Source: Otis tarda
Lineage: Eukaryota; Chordata; Aves; Otidiformes; Otididae
Reading direction: 5' to 3'
Assembly: GCA_026413225.1 (NCBI GenBank)
Contig: CM048555.1
Location: forward strand, 80,421,785 to 80,485,784
Length of the DNA stretch: 64,000 nt
The notes beneath the pieces were generated by a model. The model saw nothing but the letters and a program-made list of their open reading frames with translations. It was not told the origin of the DNA and made no database searches. Positions 36,106 through 45,238 of this stretch are shown here, piece by piece (the stretch's first letter is position 1; each line of letters begins with the position of its first letter). The position numbers and the translations under genes are program-made.

Positions 36106-36975
36106 GTGAGTGCTTCTTTTTTATGTCCCCTGAGTAATTAAGCTCCGACTGTAGCAAAGTCCTTGCTGTGGTATTGTATGCTCTGTACAGAATAGACATG
36201 CCTCTTAACTGAAAAGAACTGGTTTTTCTTTTGAAATTCAACATACCCTATGGGTGCTTTTGAGCTGAAATTGTAGAGAATGTAAATGGGAGAGATAAAT
36301 ATAAACATACACAGTGCCTCAAAGGTATCGCTTGCTGTAATGAAATCAGCCGCGCGTTTCTCTTGTGGGATACATGACTGCAGCAGGAGTCCTCTCGTGA
36401 CTTGTACACGATATTTTATAAATCAAGGTCCCTTTAGGGCACCGGAGGTGTTTAATGTGCAGCATTTCAAGTTATTTATTCCGCTCAGAAAAGCGTCTCT
36501 TTAAAATGTTGGCTTCTTACTCCGCAGAGCCGCTTGGCTTATTTGGAGTTATTTGTGTTTGATTTAGTGGCAGGTGCTTTTCTGTCAGAGCCAGTGAGAA
36601 GTGACTTGGAATCTGTCCCTCTTCATGCATCGATAAAATAAATATATATTTTTATTTCCTGGTCTCTGGCAGAAGCACGGAGGTATTCAGGGCAGGTGGT
36701 ATAGGTGGTGCTAAAGCTCCAACAAAGACCGATGCTGTGCAGTGTCGCTGAAATCCTGGTTTGGGCTGCGGAGCTGCTTGATGGCACATTAGAGTAACTC
36801 CTTGTTCTGGTTTTGTTAGTGAGGGGGGGCCTAAGGTGGCAGCTTCTGTAGGAAACTGCTAGAAGTCGCTCCCCTTTGTTTAGTGGACTCGGCCGGGCCT
36901 AGGGCGGACCCACTGCTGGCCAAGGCCGAGCCAATTGGTAGCAGAATGTCCCATGATAATGCCTCTGCGATAACG

Positions 36976-36983
36976 TATTTAAG
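36976..36983 (+). promoter_or_regulatory. LTR TATA-like box (copy 2), sense to ATRN
   Basis: TATTTAAG follows CCAATTGG by about 40 bases. If active, a transcript starting near 37005 could splice to exon 16 and later exons, giving an ATRN transcript without the propeller. This is inference; no transcript evidence is available here. Confidence 0.5.
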
Positions 36984-37319
36984 AAGGGGAAAACAGAAAA
37001 AATAAAGAGAAGAGAAGATGTGAAGCAGCTGAGCAGGGGGCAGAGAGGGGGAGGCGCGAGCCTCGTGGGCCTTGCAGGCCTCACCCTCTGGCCTCCCGCC
37101 GGGCAGCCGACTGGGCCCAACTCGGCCCGGCCTGGCTGCAAGAAGTGGAGAGGAGATGAGAAGTGAATAAGATGTAAAATGGATCCTGAGAGACATCTAC
37201 CAGCCTGTTGTGAGGAACGGCTGCAGACGCCAAGGTCAGTGAAGAAGGAGGGGGAGGAGTAATGCGGCTCCTGGCCAAGATTCCTCTGCAACTCGTGGTG
37301 ACGACCATGGTGGAGCGGG

Positions 37320-37570
37320 TTGTCTCCCTGCAGCCCATGGAGGTCCACGGAGGAGCAGAGATCCACCTGCAGCCCGTGGAGGACCCCACGCCGGAGCAGG
37401 TGGAGGCCTGAAGGAGGCTGTGGCCCGTGGAGGGCCCGCTGGGACAGCTGTTCTAGAGGGACTGCACCCCGTGGAAGAGATGACCCATGCCGGAGCAGTT
37501 TCATGAAGGACTGTGGCCCGTGGGAGGGACCCCACGCTGGAGCAGAGGAGGAATGCGAGGAGTTCTTCCC
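37320..37570. repeat. degenerate tandem units inside LTR copy 2
   Basis: Imperfect units of about 45-50 bases built around GCAGCCCGTGGAGG / GGCCCGTGGAGG and CCGGAGCAG recur several times. The matching region in copy 1 is about 21450-21720. The exact unit length and copy number need self-alignment. Confidence 0.65.
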
Positions 37571-37685
37571 CCGACGATGACACAGCGGCATAAAACAACG
37601 CGTGATGAACTGACCGTGACCCCCATTCCCTTTTTCCCCCCTGTGCCGCTCGGGAGGGGAAGGTCGTAGAGATAATGTTAAGCTT

Positions 37686-37710
37686 GGGAAGAGGGAGGGG
37701 TGGGGGGAGG
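37686..37710 (+). other. G-rich run with G-quadruplex potential, in LTR
   Basis: Five G-tracts of three or more Gs occur within 25 bases on the plus strand (GGGAAGAGGGAGGGG and the TGGGGGGAGG that follows). The C-rich complement appears in LTR copy 1 at about 21312-21336. It lies about 40 bases upstream of the LTR AATAAA. Confidence 0.5.
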
Positions 37711-37749
37711 TTATCTTGTTCCCTGTCTCATTCTCCTGCTAATTTTAGA

Positions 37750-37755
37750 AATAAA
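37750..37755 (+). terminator. LTR polyadenylation signal AATAAA (copy 2), sense to ATRN
   Basis: AATAAA lies about 180 bases before the LTR end, in the ATRN sense strand inside intron 15. It could in principle end an ATRN transcript early, after exon 15. Confidence 0.6.
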
Positions 37756-38559
37756 TGAATAGTTTTCCCCAAGTCGAGTCTGTTTTGCCCGTGACGGTAA
37801 CTTTAAGGATTTCTCCCCGTCCTTATCTCAAACCTTGAGCCGTTTTCCTTATATCATCTCCCCCTGTTCTCTTGGAGGGTGGGGGGAGCGAGAGGGAGAC
37901 TGCGTAGTCTGGTCCCGATCAGGGCTGAACTACGACACTCCTCCTGGGTCCCAGAGGCCACGGTGGGCAGGGCTGGCAATCAGGACGGGTTTTGTATGGA
38001 AGAAATGAGACTGGAGGCAGTAGGATTGCTATTTTTCAGGGGAGAACGACGTATTTCAGTACTGAAGAGAAATATTCCCCTGTTGACATGAGAACATTCC
38101 CTGCTTTGATTCCCTCTGTAATTTTCAAGTGGCATTTCAGCAATGACAGGGTTTTAGAGGGGATTCAGTTTAGCCAAGAAAAGGTAAGGTGCAATTCAGA
38201 CGAGATTGATTGTTAAATCTTTTGTAAAGAGAGGAAGCCAAGCGCGAGATACTGTAAAAGTACGAGGTTCGAACATCTCCAGGTGTTCCTGAGCATCCCC
38301 ATGGTTAAATGTGGTGTAAATTCCTGAAGACACATGGCAACGCTTCCCTAATAGCGTTTGAACTCTTACGCTGGGGAGAAACAAATTGTTAATATACAAG
38401 GTTTTTTATTTTTTGTCTAAATTATCCTTTCAAAAATAATCTGTGTATAGATATTTTGTAATAGTAGGAAAACGTGTTGGTATTGGCACACAGTGCTGTG
38501 TAACCTGTTGCTGTTCGAAGCTGCAGCTCTAAGGTTTAAGAGTGCAGAAGATGAGTTTC

Positions 38560-38810
38560 AGGTAGGTTTCAGATGAGTGAGTTTTAGATGAGTTATTAGG
38601 AAAAATTTTTTACGCTGAGGGTGATGGAACACTGGCCCAGGTTGCCCAGAGAGGCAGTGGATGCCCCATCCCTGGAAACATTCCAGGCCAGGTTGGCCAG
38701 GGCTCTGAGCAACCTGATCTGGTTGGAGATGTCCCTGCTCCTTGCAGGGGGGTTGGACTGGGTGGGCTTTGAAGGTCCCTTCCAACCCAAACCATTCCAT
38801 GATTCTATAA
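38560..38810 (+). mobile_element. CR1 3' UTR fragment, sense
   Basis: Starts in a diverged TTTCAGATGAGTG segment, then the common 3' UTR from ACGCTGAGGGTGATGGAACA, and ends CATGATTCTATAA. Same orientation as the CR1 at 39843 on the other side of exon 16. Confidence 0.9.
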
Positions 38811-39034
38811 GTAGGTGATGGTTACGTGTAGCGGTGAGGAAAGACGTCTGCTCTAAAGCTTTCCTGGCACAGCCATGCCACCAAAGCGCTTTGATGGAGA
38901 AAAGACTTCAACAGTAAAATATCATACTGTACCAACACAGTTCAAATGCCTCTCCCCAAAATAAGACAGCCAAAAAATAGATTGCCGGTAGAAATCATTG
39001 TGTTACGGGTTCTTCTTACTGAGAATTTGGTTGA

Positions 39035-39105
39035 AGCACCACTAATTTTTAGCACCACTAATTTGGATTTGATCTGCTCCGGATCTGCTCTGGATTTGAT
39101 CTGCT
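39035..39105. repeat. small scrambled tandem duplication
   Basis: AGCACCACTAATTT occurs at 39035-39048 and again at 39051-39064. GGATTTGATCTGCT occurs at 39065-39078 and 39092-39105, with a partial GGATCTGCTC between. A local duplication with no known function. Confidence 0.8.
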
Positions 39106-39577
39106 TGAGTCTCTCCACCTCTCTTGAAGAGCAGGAGATCTTCTACCCAGACTGCAGAGTAGGTAGATCCTGTCCTTTAAATTGTATAGGGGACTGCTAG
39201 TTTTCTTCCTCATGCCAAACTGTAGCTCCAGAATTTTTTTTTTCCTGTGTCTAGCGATTTATAGGAGCCACAAACATATAATGAGCAGCTTGGAGTTAAT
39301 TTCATAGTCAGCCAGTGTGAACGTTTGACTTGTTCTCCACCTGGTTTAGATAACTGGAAACGTAGTTTGGAACAAAGAAAGTGTTTTCTGAAGGATTTCT
39401 CAATCGGTGTGGCATTTATTTCTGATAACACTGAGAAACAAATATTTCCCTTATTCTATTTTTGCAACATGTAACCTGGAAAAGTTGTTATGAGCATTAA
39501 ATGGTGATGTGTATTTTCTTTTAATACATAAGGTAACAAAACTGGGTATGAAATCTGCCATTTTCCTTTCTTTCTAG

Positions 39578-39794
39578 CCCAAAACTTTGACTCCGTGGGT
39601 TGGACTGAGGAAAATCAACGTGTCATACTGGTGCTGGGAAGACATGTCTCCCTTCACCAACACCCTGCTCCAGTGGCTCCCCGACGAACCGAGCGATGCT
39701 GGATTTTGTGGTTATTTAGCCGAGCCTTTCCAGCAGGGGCTGAAGGCAGCGACGTGCATCAACGAAGTCAACGGCAGCGTCTGCGAGAGGCCAG
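39578..39794 (+). CDS. ATRN: ATRN exon 16 (inferred): C-type lectin-like domain, second half
   Basis: Acceptor tttctttctag, donor gtaatg, phase 0 in and phase 1 out. Encodes PKTLTPWVGLRKINVSYWCW, EDMSPFTNTLLQWLPDEPSD, AGFCGYLAEPFQQGLKAATC and INEVNGSVCERP. WVGL, WCWED and the FC..C pattern identify the lectin fold. CWED points to ATRN (I recall GWED in ATRNL1). The usual calcium/sugar EPN and WND motifs read EPS and NGS here, so classical sugar binding is doubtful. The junction with exon 15 (SS-PKTLTP) is about four residues shorter than in human ATRN as I remember it. Sequons NVS and NGS. Confidence 0.97.
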
Positions 39795-41881
39795 GTAATG
39801 ATATCTAACGTGTGTGTCTTGTGACTAATACACGCCATCAACACGCTGGAAGGGAGGGATGCCATCCAGAGGGACCTTGACAGGCTGGAGAGGTGGGCCC
39901 GTGCCAACCTCATGGAGTTCAACCAGGCAAAGTGCAAGGTCTGCACCTGGGTCATGGCAATTCCAGGCACAAATCCAGGCTGGGCAGAGAATGGATTGAG
40001 AGCAGCCCTGAGGAGAAGGACTTGGGGGTGCTGGTGGACGAGAAGCTCCACATGAGCCAGCAATGTGCCCTTGCGGCCCAGAAAGCCAACGGCAACCTGG
40101 GCTGCATCAAGAGGAGCGTGGCCAGCAGGTCGAGGGAGGTGATTCTGCCCCTCTACTCTGCCCTGGTGAGACCCCACCTGGAGTACTGTGTCCAGTTCTG
40201 GAGCCCCCAACAGCAGAAGGACATGGACCTGTTGGAGAAGGTCCAGAGGAGGCCACGCAGATGCTGAGAGGGCTGGAGCAGCTCTGCTGTGAGGCCAGGC
40301 TGAGAGAGCTGGGACTGTTCAGCCTGGAGAAGAGGAGGCTCCGGGGAGAGCTGAGAGCGGCTCCCAGTGCTTAAAGGGGGCTGCAGGGAAGGTGGGGAGA
40401 GACTGTTCAGTAGGGCCTGGTGTGACAGGACGAGGGGTGATGGTTTCAAAATAGAGGGAGGCAGATTCAGATTAGATATTAGGAAAAAATTTTTTACACT
40501 GAGGGTGGTGGAGCACTGTCCCAGGTTGCCCAGAGAGGCGGTGGATGCCCCATCCCTGGAAACATTCCAGGCCAGGTTGGCCGGGGCTCTGAGCAACCTG
40601 ATGTGGTTGGAGATGTCCCTGCTTCTTGCAGGGGGGTTGGACTGGGTGGGCTTTGAAGGTCTGTTTCAGCCCAAACCACTCTGTGATTCTATGATTCTAA
40701 TGTGTATTTATATTTCCTAGAGAGTAAAAAGCATCCAGTTCGTTACACTTAAAACGAGCTGCATCATGACTTCGCCAAAGAAAAATGGTTCTGAAAAAGT
40801 GTCATCTGTAGTTACTTCATTCAGGAATTGGAGATTTTAAAAATAGCTCCACATTTAGACTGTTAACTGTAAAATGCTTCAAGTACATTATAGTTTAATT
40901 ATTTTTCTCTAAATTGCATACCTGAATGTGACATTTAGGTTAATTATGGTATGGAGCTATCTCCTGCTTTAAAAAAAAAAATAAATAAATGAAATAAAAG
41001 CTCCTTCCAATTTAACTCCCCTTTCCTCCCCTCCCCTGCTCCGTAGCCAGAGGAGGATTTTATCAAAGTTTGAAATTAATTGGGCAAGACACTTTGGAGA
41101 TAGGAGAACTTTGAAAAGGAAGCTATTTGCTTTTGGGAAAACTCTCCTAGCTTTGTTGGAACTGCGTATCTTCTGAAATGGCTCGGTGTGTTAGCACTCC
41201 ATGATAGCTGATTATTTCTGAATACCAATTAGTGCCTCTCTGAGTTTTAATAAAGTTGGAAGTGCAGGATGCAGCTCAGGAATGTGGAACCTGAACTCCA
41301 ACTTGTGTACATTTTAACTTGCAGCGCTTTGTATTGATTTAAGCTTTATCCGTTTTATTTTATGGTCTGAGAAAAATCACTTGAAACGGGTGATAAGGCG
41401 CTGGCTCGCACCACAAACTCCTGAGTTAGCCCTGCTTTCAGTACTCATTTTCTGTCTGGAACTGATCAAACAACTTAACGCACGTCCCAGCGCGCTCACG
41501 TAAAACGTGGGATTTCTTCCCGACGCTTTGGTTGGGAGAATGTCTAAGGAACACGCCAACAGGGAGATAAAGACCACAGTCGTAACGCTGTTTATTTAAA
41601 TTGGGTTTAAGGTGGCTACCTTAAAAAGCATTAATGTTCATGAGGGATAGCTAATAAGAGAAATTATTTTTTTTTTTTTTTTTTAGTATTACTTTATTTC
41701 TCATATTCTCCAGCTCCATCCAGCATCGCCGCACTGCAAATGAAGTGTTACCAGTCTGTGATATCCAACTGTTTCTCAGCCTGAATAATAGTCAGGGCTT
41801 TTCATCTTCTGTCCTTCTATCTTGGGGCCGGTTACCTGTTTCTTTCTGGGAGAAAGCTGACTCTCCTCCTCCTGCCCGCAG
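39795..41881 (+). other. ATRN: ATRN intron 16 (2.1 kb)
   Basis: A sense CR1 (39843-40699) starts 48 nt after the donor. After it come unique AT-rich sequence with an A-run near 40971 and a T-run near 41669. The acceptor is cctgcccgcag. Confidence 0.85.
39843..40699 (+). mobile_element. CR1 LINE, 5'-truncated, 0.86 kb, sense
   Basis: Begins at CTGGAAGGGAGGGATGCC inside ORF2, runs through the ORF2 tail ([20 protein letters not shown] in one frame) and the 3' UTR, and ends GATTCTATGATTCTAA. A small deletion near 39940 and an indel near 40255 shift the frame. It starts 48 nt downstream of the exon 16 donor. Confidence 0.93.
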
Positions 41882-42067
41882 CCAACCACAGCGCCAAGCA
41901 GTGCCGCACGCCCTGCGCCCTGCGGACCGTGTGCGGGGAGTGCACGAGCGGCAGCTCCGAGTGCATGTGGTGCAGCAACATGAAGCAGTGCGTGGACTCC
42001 AACGCCTACGTGGCCTCCTTCCCCTACGGGCAGTGCATGGAGTGGTACACCATGAGCAGTTGTCCGC
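41882..42067 (+). CDS. ATRN: ATRN exon 17 (inferred): PSI module
   Basis: Acceptor cctgcccgcag, donor gtgagt, phase 1 in and phase 1 out. Encodes ANHSAKQCRTPCALRTVCGE, CTSGSSECMWCSNMKQCVDS and NAYVASFPYGQCMEWYTMSS. ECMWCSNMKQCV is the PSI core. Third-position GC is much higher here than in the AT-rich introns around it. Sequon NHS. Confidence 0.97.
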
Positions 42068-43819
42068 GTGAGTAATTGCTTCTGCGTCCCGCCGAGCGGG
42101 CTGGAGTCTGGTGTCTGCTGACGTTTGCTAGCAAACGTCGTCAAACTCTGCCCGTCGGTCGTTCTGTCCAGGGGATTTTCAAAAATCACAAGTGCCTGAC
42201 CCCAGGAGCTCGGCGTGTGCGGCTCCATCCTGCGTCACGTAAAGCTATGAGCAGAAGCGGGTCCTGGTTACGGGAGCTATCAATTAAACTGAACGGCAGA
42301 TAGTCAAGGCTTTCGAGTGCGATGATGAAATCTCCACTCTCTTTTCAGATGGGGAAGTACTTGTTTCATCATTTGAATCCCTGCCCTTCAAATTAATTGT
42401 TGCATGATTTCGTGTGATTAGCTTCTTTTTATATTTCTTCTGTGTCTCTTTTATTCATACATAGAGCCGTGTAATTTAGTATTAGATTATCTGTATCAAG
42501 TACAAATTGGGATTTACGTGAGTGTTTTATTCTGAAGTATTGTCTACACATAGCCCACAGTAGGAATTTATAACTTATTTTAAATAAATGATTTATTTTT
42601 TTTCCCCTTTTAGGTAGATATGAGCAAACTGCGTAAGATTTATGGTGCTTTGGAATATTGCTTTTTGTTTTCAAACTGGGGTGCAATAGCCTAGAAATTG
42701 AAAAACTGGTGGGACAGTTTTAGAAATGATTTTTATTTCTGGTGAATTCTTTAGGAGGCGTGTGTGGGCAGGGGAGTCAGGAAAGCCCAGAGCTCTTGGG
42801 GTAGCAGAGGGAGGGGAGCTGGGCAGTTTGAGATGCTCCGTGAGCTTTTGGAAGCTGTTGAGAACGAACCTGGGTAGCTCAGTGTTGCAAAATTAAGAGC
42901 TGGAGAAAAGATCTTCCAAACATGAGGGTGGGAACTTCTCGTATTGCCAGAGGTCCAAAGTTGGAGGAAGCATCAGGCGGGAGATGAGTGGGCTGAAATA
43001 ATGGAAAATAATGGTTTTCTACTACTTTTTTTTCCTTTTTTGAGGCAAATATTGCTAATTTAAATGTCAAGATAGAAAGTCAGCTCATCTTGGAACAGCA
43101 AGGATCTACAAAATATTTTTTAAGATGGTATGGGGAAAGGAATAGAAAAATTTTTCCATATTTAATTTTCCCATAATAAAAATTATTCCATATTTCACCC
43201 CTGGAATACGATCCCATTTGAGAAATGAACACTTACAGGGTGGTGATGTTTTTCCCCAATTCAGTTGGTTGCTGGGCGTGGGGCATCTGCATGTGGCACT
43301 CTGAGCATCCTGAGACAAATTCTGTTCTGTGTTTGTGTTCTGTGCATTTTGCTTGGTTTAAAAACTTGAAGTAGTCATGTGAGGTACTAAAACATGTGGT
43401 AAGAAGAGACAGAAAGCAAGTAAACAGTTTTGTAGCCGTTGCTTCCGGATGGCTCGTTTTATAAACTGATGTGTTGTAAATCAATCGTAGATCTTTTGTA
43501 GGTGGGAACCTTCACCTCCGGTTTTGGTGGGTGGTGGTTAATGGTTAGAAGAACTTTACGTGTCTTGCGTTGTTTCATAATTCACTGATTAATTCAACCT
43601 TTGTGTTAGTAATTATCTTAGCTTCTAGAATAAATATATATATATACACACACACACACATCATTTACTGTGAATATCAGAATAAATATTTACAGATTTG
43701 GTGGGATAAATACCTAAGGTCGCAAAAGACATACAAGAGTGTCTGCTTTCACTGTTGCCTGTGTTTTGGGGCAGTGATTTATTCCACAGTTTGATGTTTG
43801 CTTGTTTTTTTTTTTATAG
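42068..43819 (+). other. ATRN: ATRN intron 17 (1.75 kb)
   Basis: Unique sequence with a short (TA)n(CA)n microsatellite at 43634-43660. A T-rich tract precedes the acceptor tatag. Confidence 0.82.
43634..43660. repeat. (AT)6(AC)7 compound microsatellite
   Basis: An alternating AT run passes straight into an AC run of seven units. Likely polymorphic. Confidence 0.92.
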
Positions 43820-44053
43820 CCGAAAACTGCTCAGGCTACTGCACGTGTGCTCACTGTTTGGAGCAGCCCGGCTGCGGCTGGTGCACCGATCCGAGCAACA
43901 CCGGCAAGGGGAAGTGCATCGAAGGCTCTTACAGGGGACCCGTCAAGATGCCAACCCCTTCCGCATCGGCGAAACACAGCTTGGAGCCCGTCCTTAACGT
44001 CAGCATGTGTCCTGTGGAGAACAGCTACAACTGGTCCTTCATTCAGTGTCCAG
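43820..44053 (+). CDS. ATRN: ATRN exon 18 (inferred): PSI/EGF-like cysteine module
   Basis: Acceptor tatag, donor gtaaac, phase 1 in and phase 1 out. Encodes PENCSGYCTCAHCLEQPGCG, WCTDPSNTGKGKCIEGSYRG, a variable linker and NVSMCPVENSYNWSFIQC. HCLEQPGCGWC is the PSI core. Sequons NCS, NVS and NWS. The frame stays open past the donor for 64 codons, into a CR1 that begins 37 nt downstream and in its own ORF2 frame, stopping at 44244. Confidence 0.97.
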
Positions 44054-45100
44054 GTAAACGAGCAGTGTTTAATTGTTCAAACATTTCCTGTTGGAGCGAG
44101 TCCAGAGGAGGCCACTTCTCCTGTGAGGACAGGCTGAGAGAGCTGGGGCTGTTCAGCCTGGAGAAGAGGAGGCTCCGGGGAGACCTTAGAGCGGCCTGCC
44201 AGTGCCTCAAGGGGGCTGCAGGAAAGATGGGGAGAGACTTTTGACAAGGGCATGTAGGGATAGGACAAGGGGTAATGGGTTTATACTGGAAGAGGGTAGA
44301 TTCAGATTACATCTTAGGAAGAAATTCTTTACTGTGAGCGTGGTGAGGCACTGAACAGGTTGCCCAGAGAGGTGGTGGATGCCCCATCCCTGGAAACATT
44401 CCAGGCCAGGTTGGCCGGGGCTCTGAGCAACCTGATGTGGTTGGAGATGTCCCTGCTCCTTGCAGGGGGGTTGGACTGGATGATATTTAAGGTCCCTTCC
44501 AACTCAAACCATTCTGTGATTTCAACGGTAGCAACAGTTAAATGCAAAGGGAGAGATTTTTGAAAGACTGTAGTGGTGTCTGTGTTCCCTCCTGTTGTGC
44601 AGGTGTCTGAAGGTGAGCTGCAGAGATTTGCTACATGAAGACTTATCTATGCGTTCCTCCAGAGAATTTTTTACTTTTCCTACAAACCTTTACCAAGTTT
44701 ATAACTTTTGTTTATTTATTTGTTTTTGGGTTGTTTGAAAGAAAGTCAATACTTTTTTTGAAGGGTGATTTAACTGTTAGTGATGCTCAGGGTGATTCTA
44801 AAATAATATTTTTGACACCAAATATGTAGAATAAAATTACTTGGACTTCTGCTAAACCCTTTATTCCCCGTTCCTCCTTGTAAATCCATCCCACGAGCTG
44901 CCTCCAGTCCTGTCTGTCCAGTACACACGTACAGTTCCGTTTTCCGTGTGTTTTCAATACGCGCGTCTCTTTGAGTTCATGTGTCGCTAGCAAGACTGTA
45001 AGAACATGTTTGGAAGGTGCATGAAATGGTTTCATTGAGCCTCTGCAGAACGTGGACTTCTGAGGTCTCCTCATTCCTCATCCTTTTCTGTTTTCTTCAG
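44054..45100 (+). other. ATRN: ATRN intron 18 (1.05 kb)
   Basis: Nearly half is a sense CR1 (44090-44523). The rest is unique, and the acceptor is ttttcttcag. Confidence 0.85.
44090..44523 (+). mobile_element. CR1 3' end, sense, next to exon 18 donor
   Basis: Starts GTTGGAGCGAGTCCAGAGGA, carries the ORF2 tail ([20 protein letters not shown] in frame) and the 3' UTR, and ends CCATTCTGTGATTT. Its ORF2 frame happens to match the ATRN exon 18 frame across the donor. Confidence 0.93.
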
Positions 45101-45238
45101 CCTGCCAGTGTAACGGGCACAGTAAGTGTGTCAATGAAAGCATCTGTGAGAAGTGTGAAAACCTGACGACTGGCAAGCACTGCGAAACGTGTATCTCGGG
45201 CTACTACGGTGATCCTACTAATGGAGGGACCTGTCAGC
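45101..45238 (+). CDS. ATRN: ATRN exon 19 (inferred): laminin-type EGF module 1
   Basis: Acceptor ttttcttcag, donor gtaagt, phase 1 in and phase 1 out. Encodes ACQCNGHSKCVNESICEKCE, NLTTGKHCETCISGYYGDPT and NGGTCQ. CxCNGHS, the TTGKHCETC centre and GYYGDPTNGG are diagnostic of laminin EGF modules with eight cysteines. Sequons NES and NLT. Confidence 0.98.

Larger units (their letters stand above)
36803..37937 (+). mobile_element. solo LTR, avian ERVL-like, copy 2
   Basis: A 1,135-bp LTR running TGTTCTGG..CTACGACA, with a perfect 5-bp duplication CTCCT at 36798-36802 and 37938-37942. It is the same family as the minus-strand LTR at 21084-22214, almost equal in length, and lies in the transcriptional sense of ATRN. 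CCAATTGG (36931-36938), TATTTAAG (36976-36983) and AATAAA (37750-37755) mark U3, the start of R and U5. A G-rich run lies at 37686-37710. No gag, pol or env remnants adjoin it. The ERVL-like assignment rests on the 5-bp duplication and remembered avian LTR wording. Confidence 0.92.
36106..39577 (+). other. ATRN: ATRN intron 15 (3.5 kb)
   Basis: Contains solo LTR copy 2 in the ATRN sense (36803-37937), a sense CR1 3' end (38560-38810) and a small scrambled tandem duplication (39035-39105). The rest (36106-36797, 37943-38559 and 38811-39577) is unique. The acceptor is tttctttctag. Confidence 0.85.

Noticed and set aside
38255-38285. GAGGTTCGAACATCTCC looks like a tRNA T-loop
   Set aside because: No A box, anticodon arm or acceptor stem can be paired around it.
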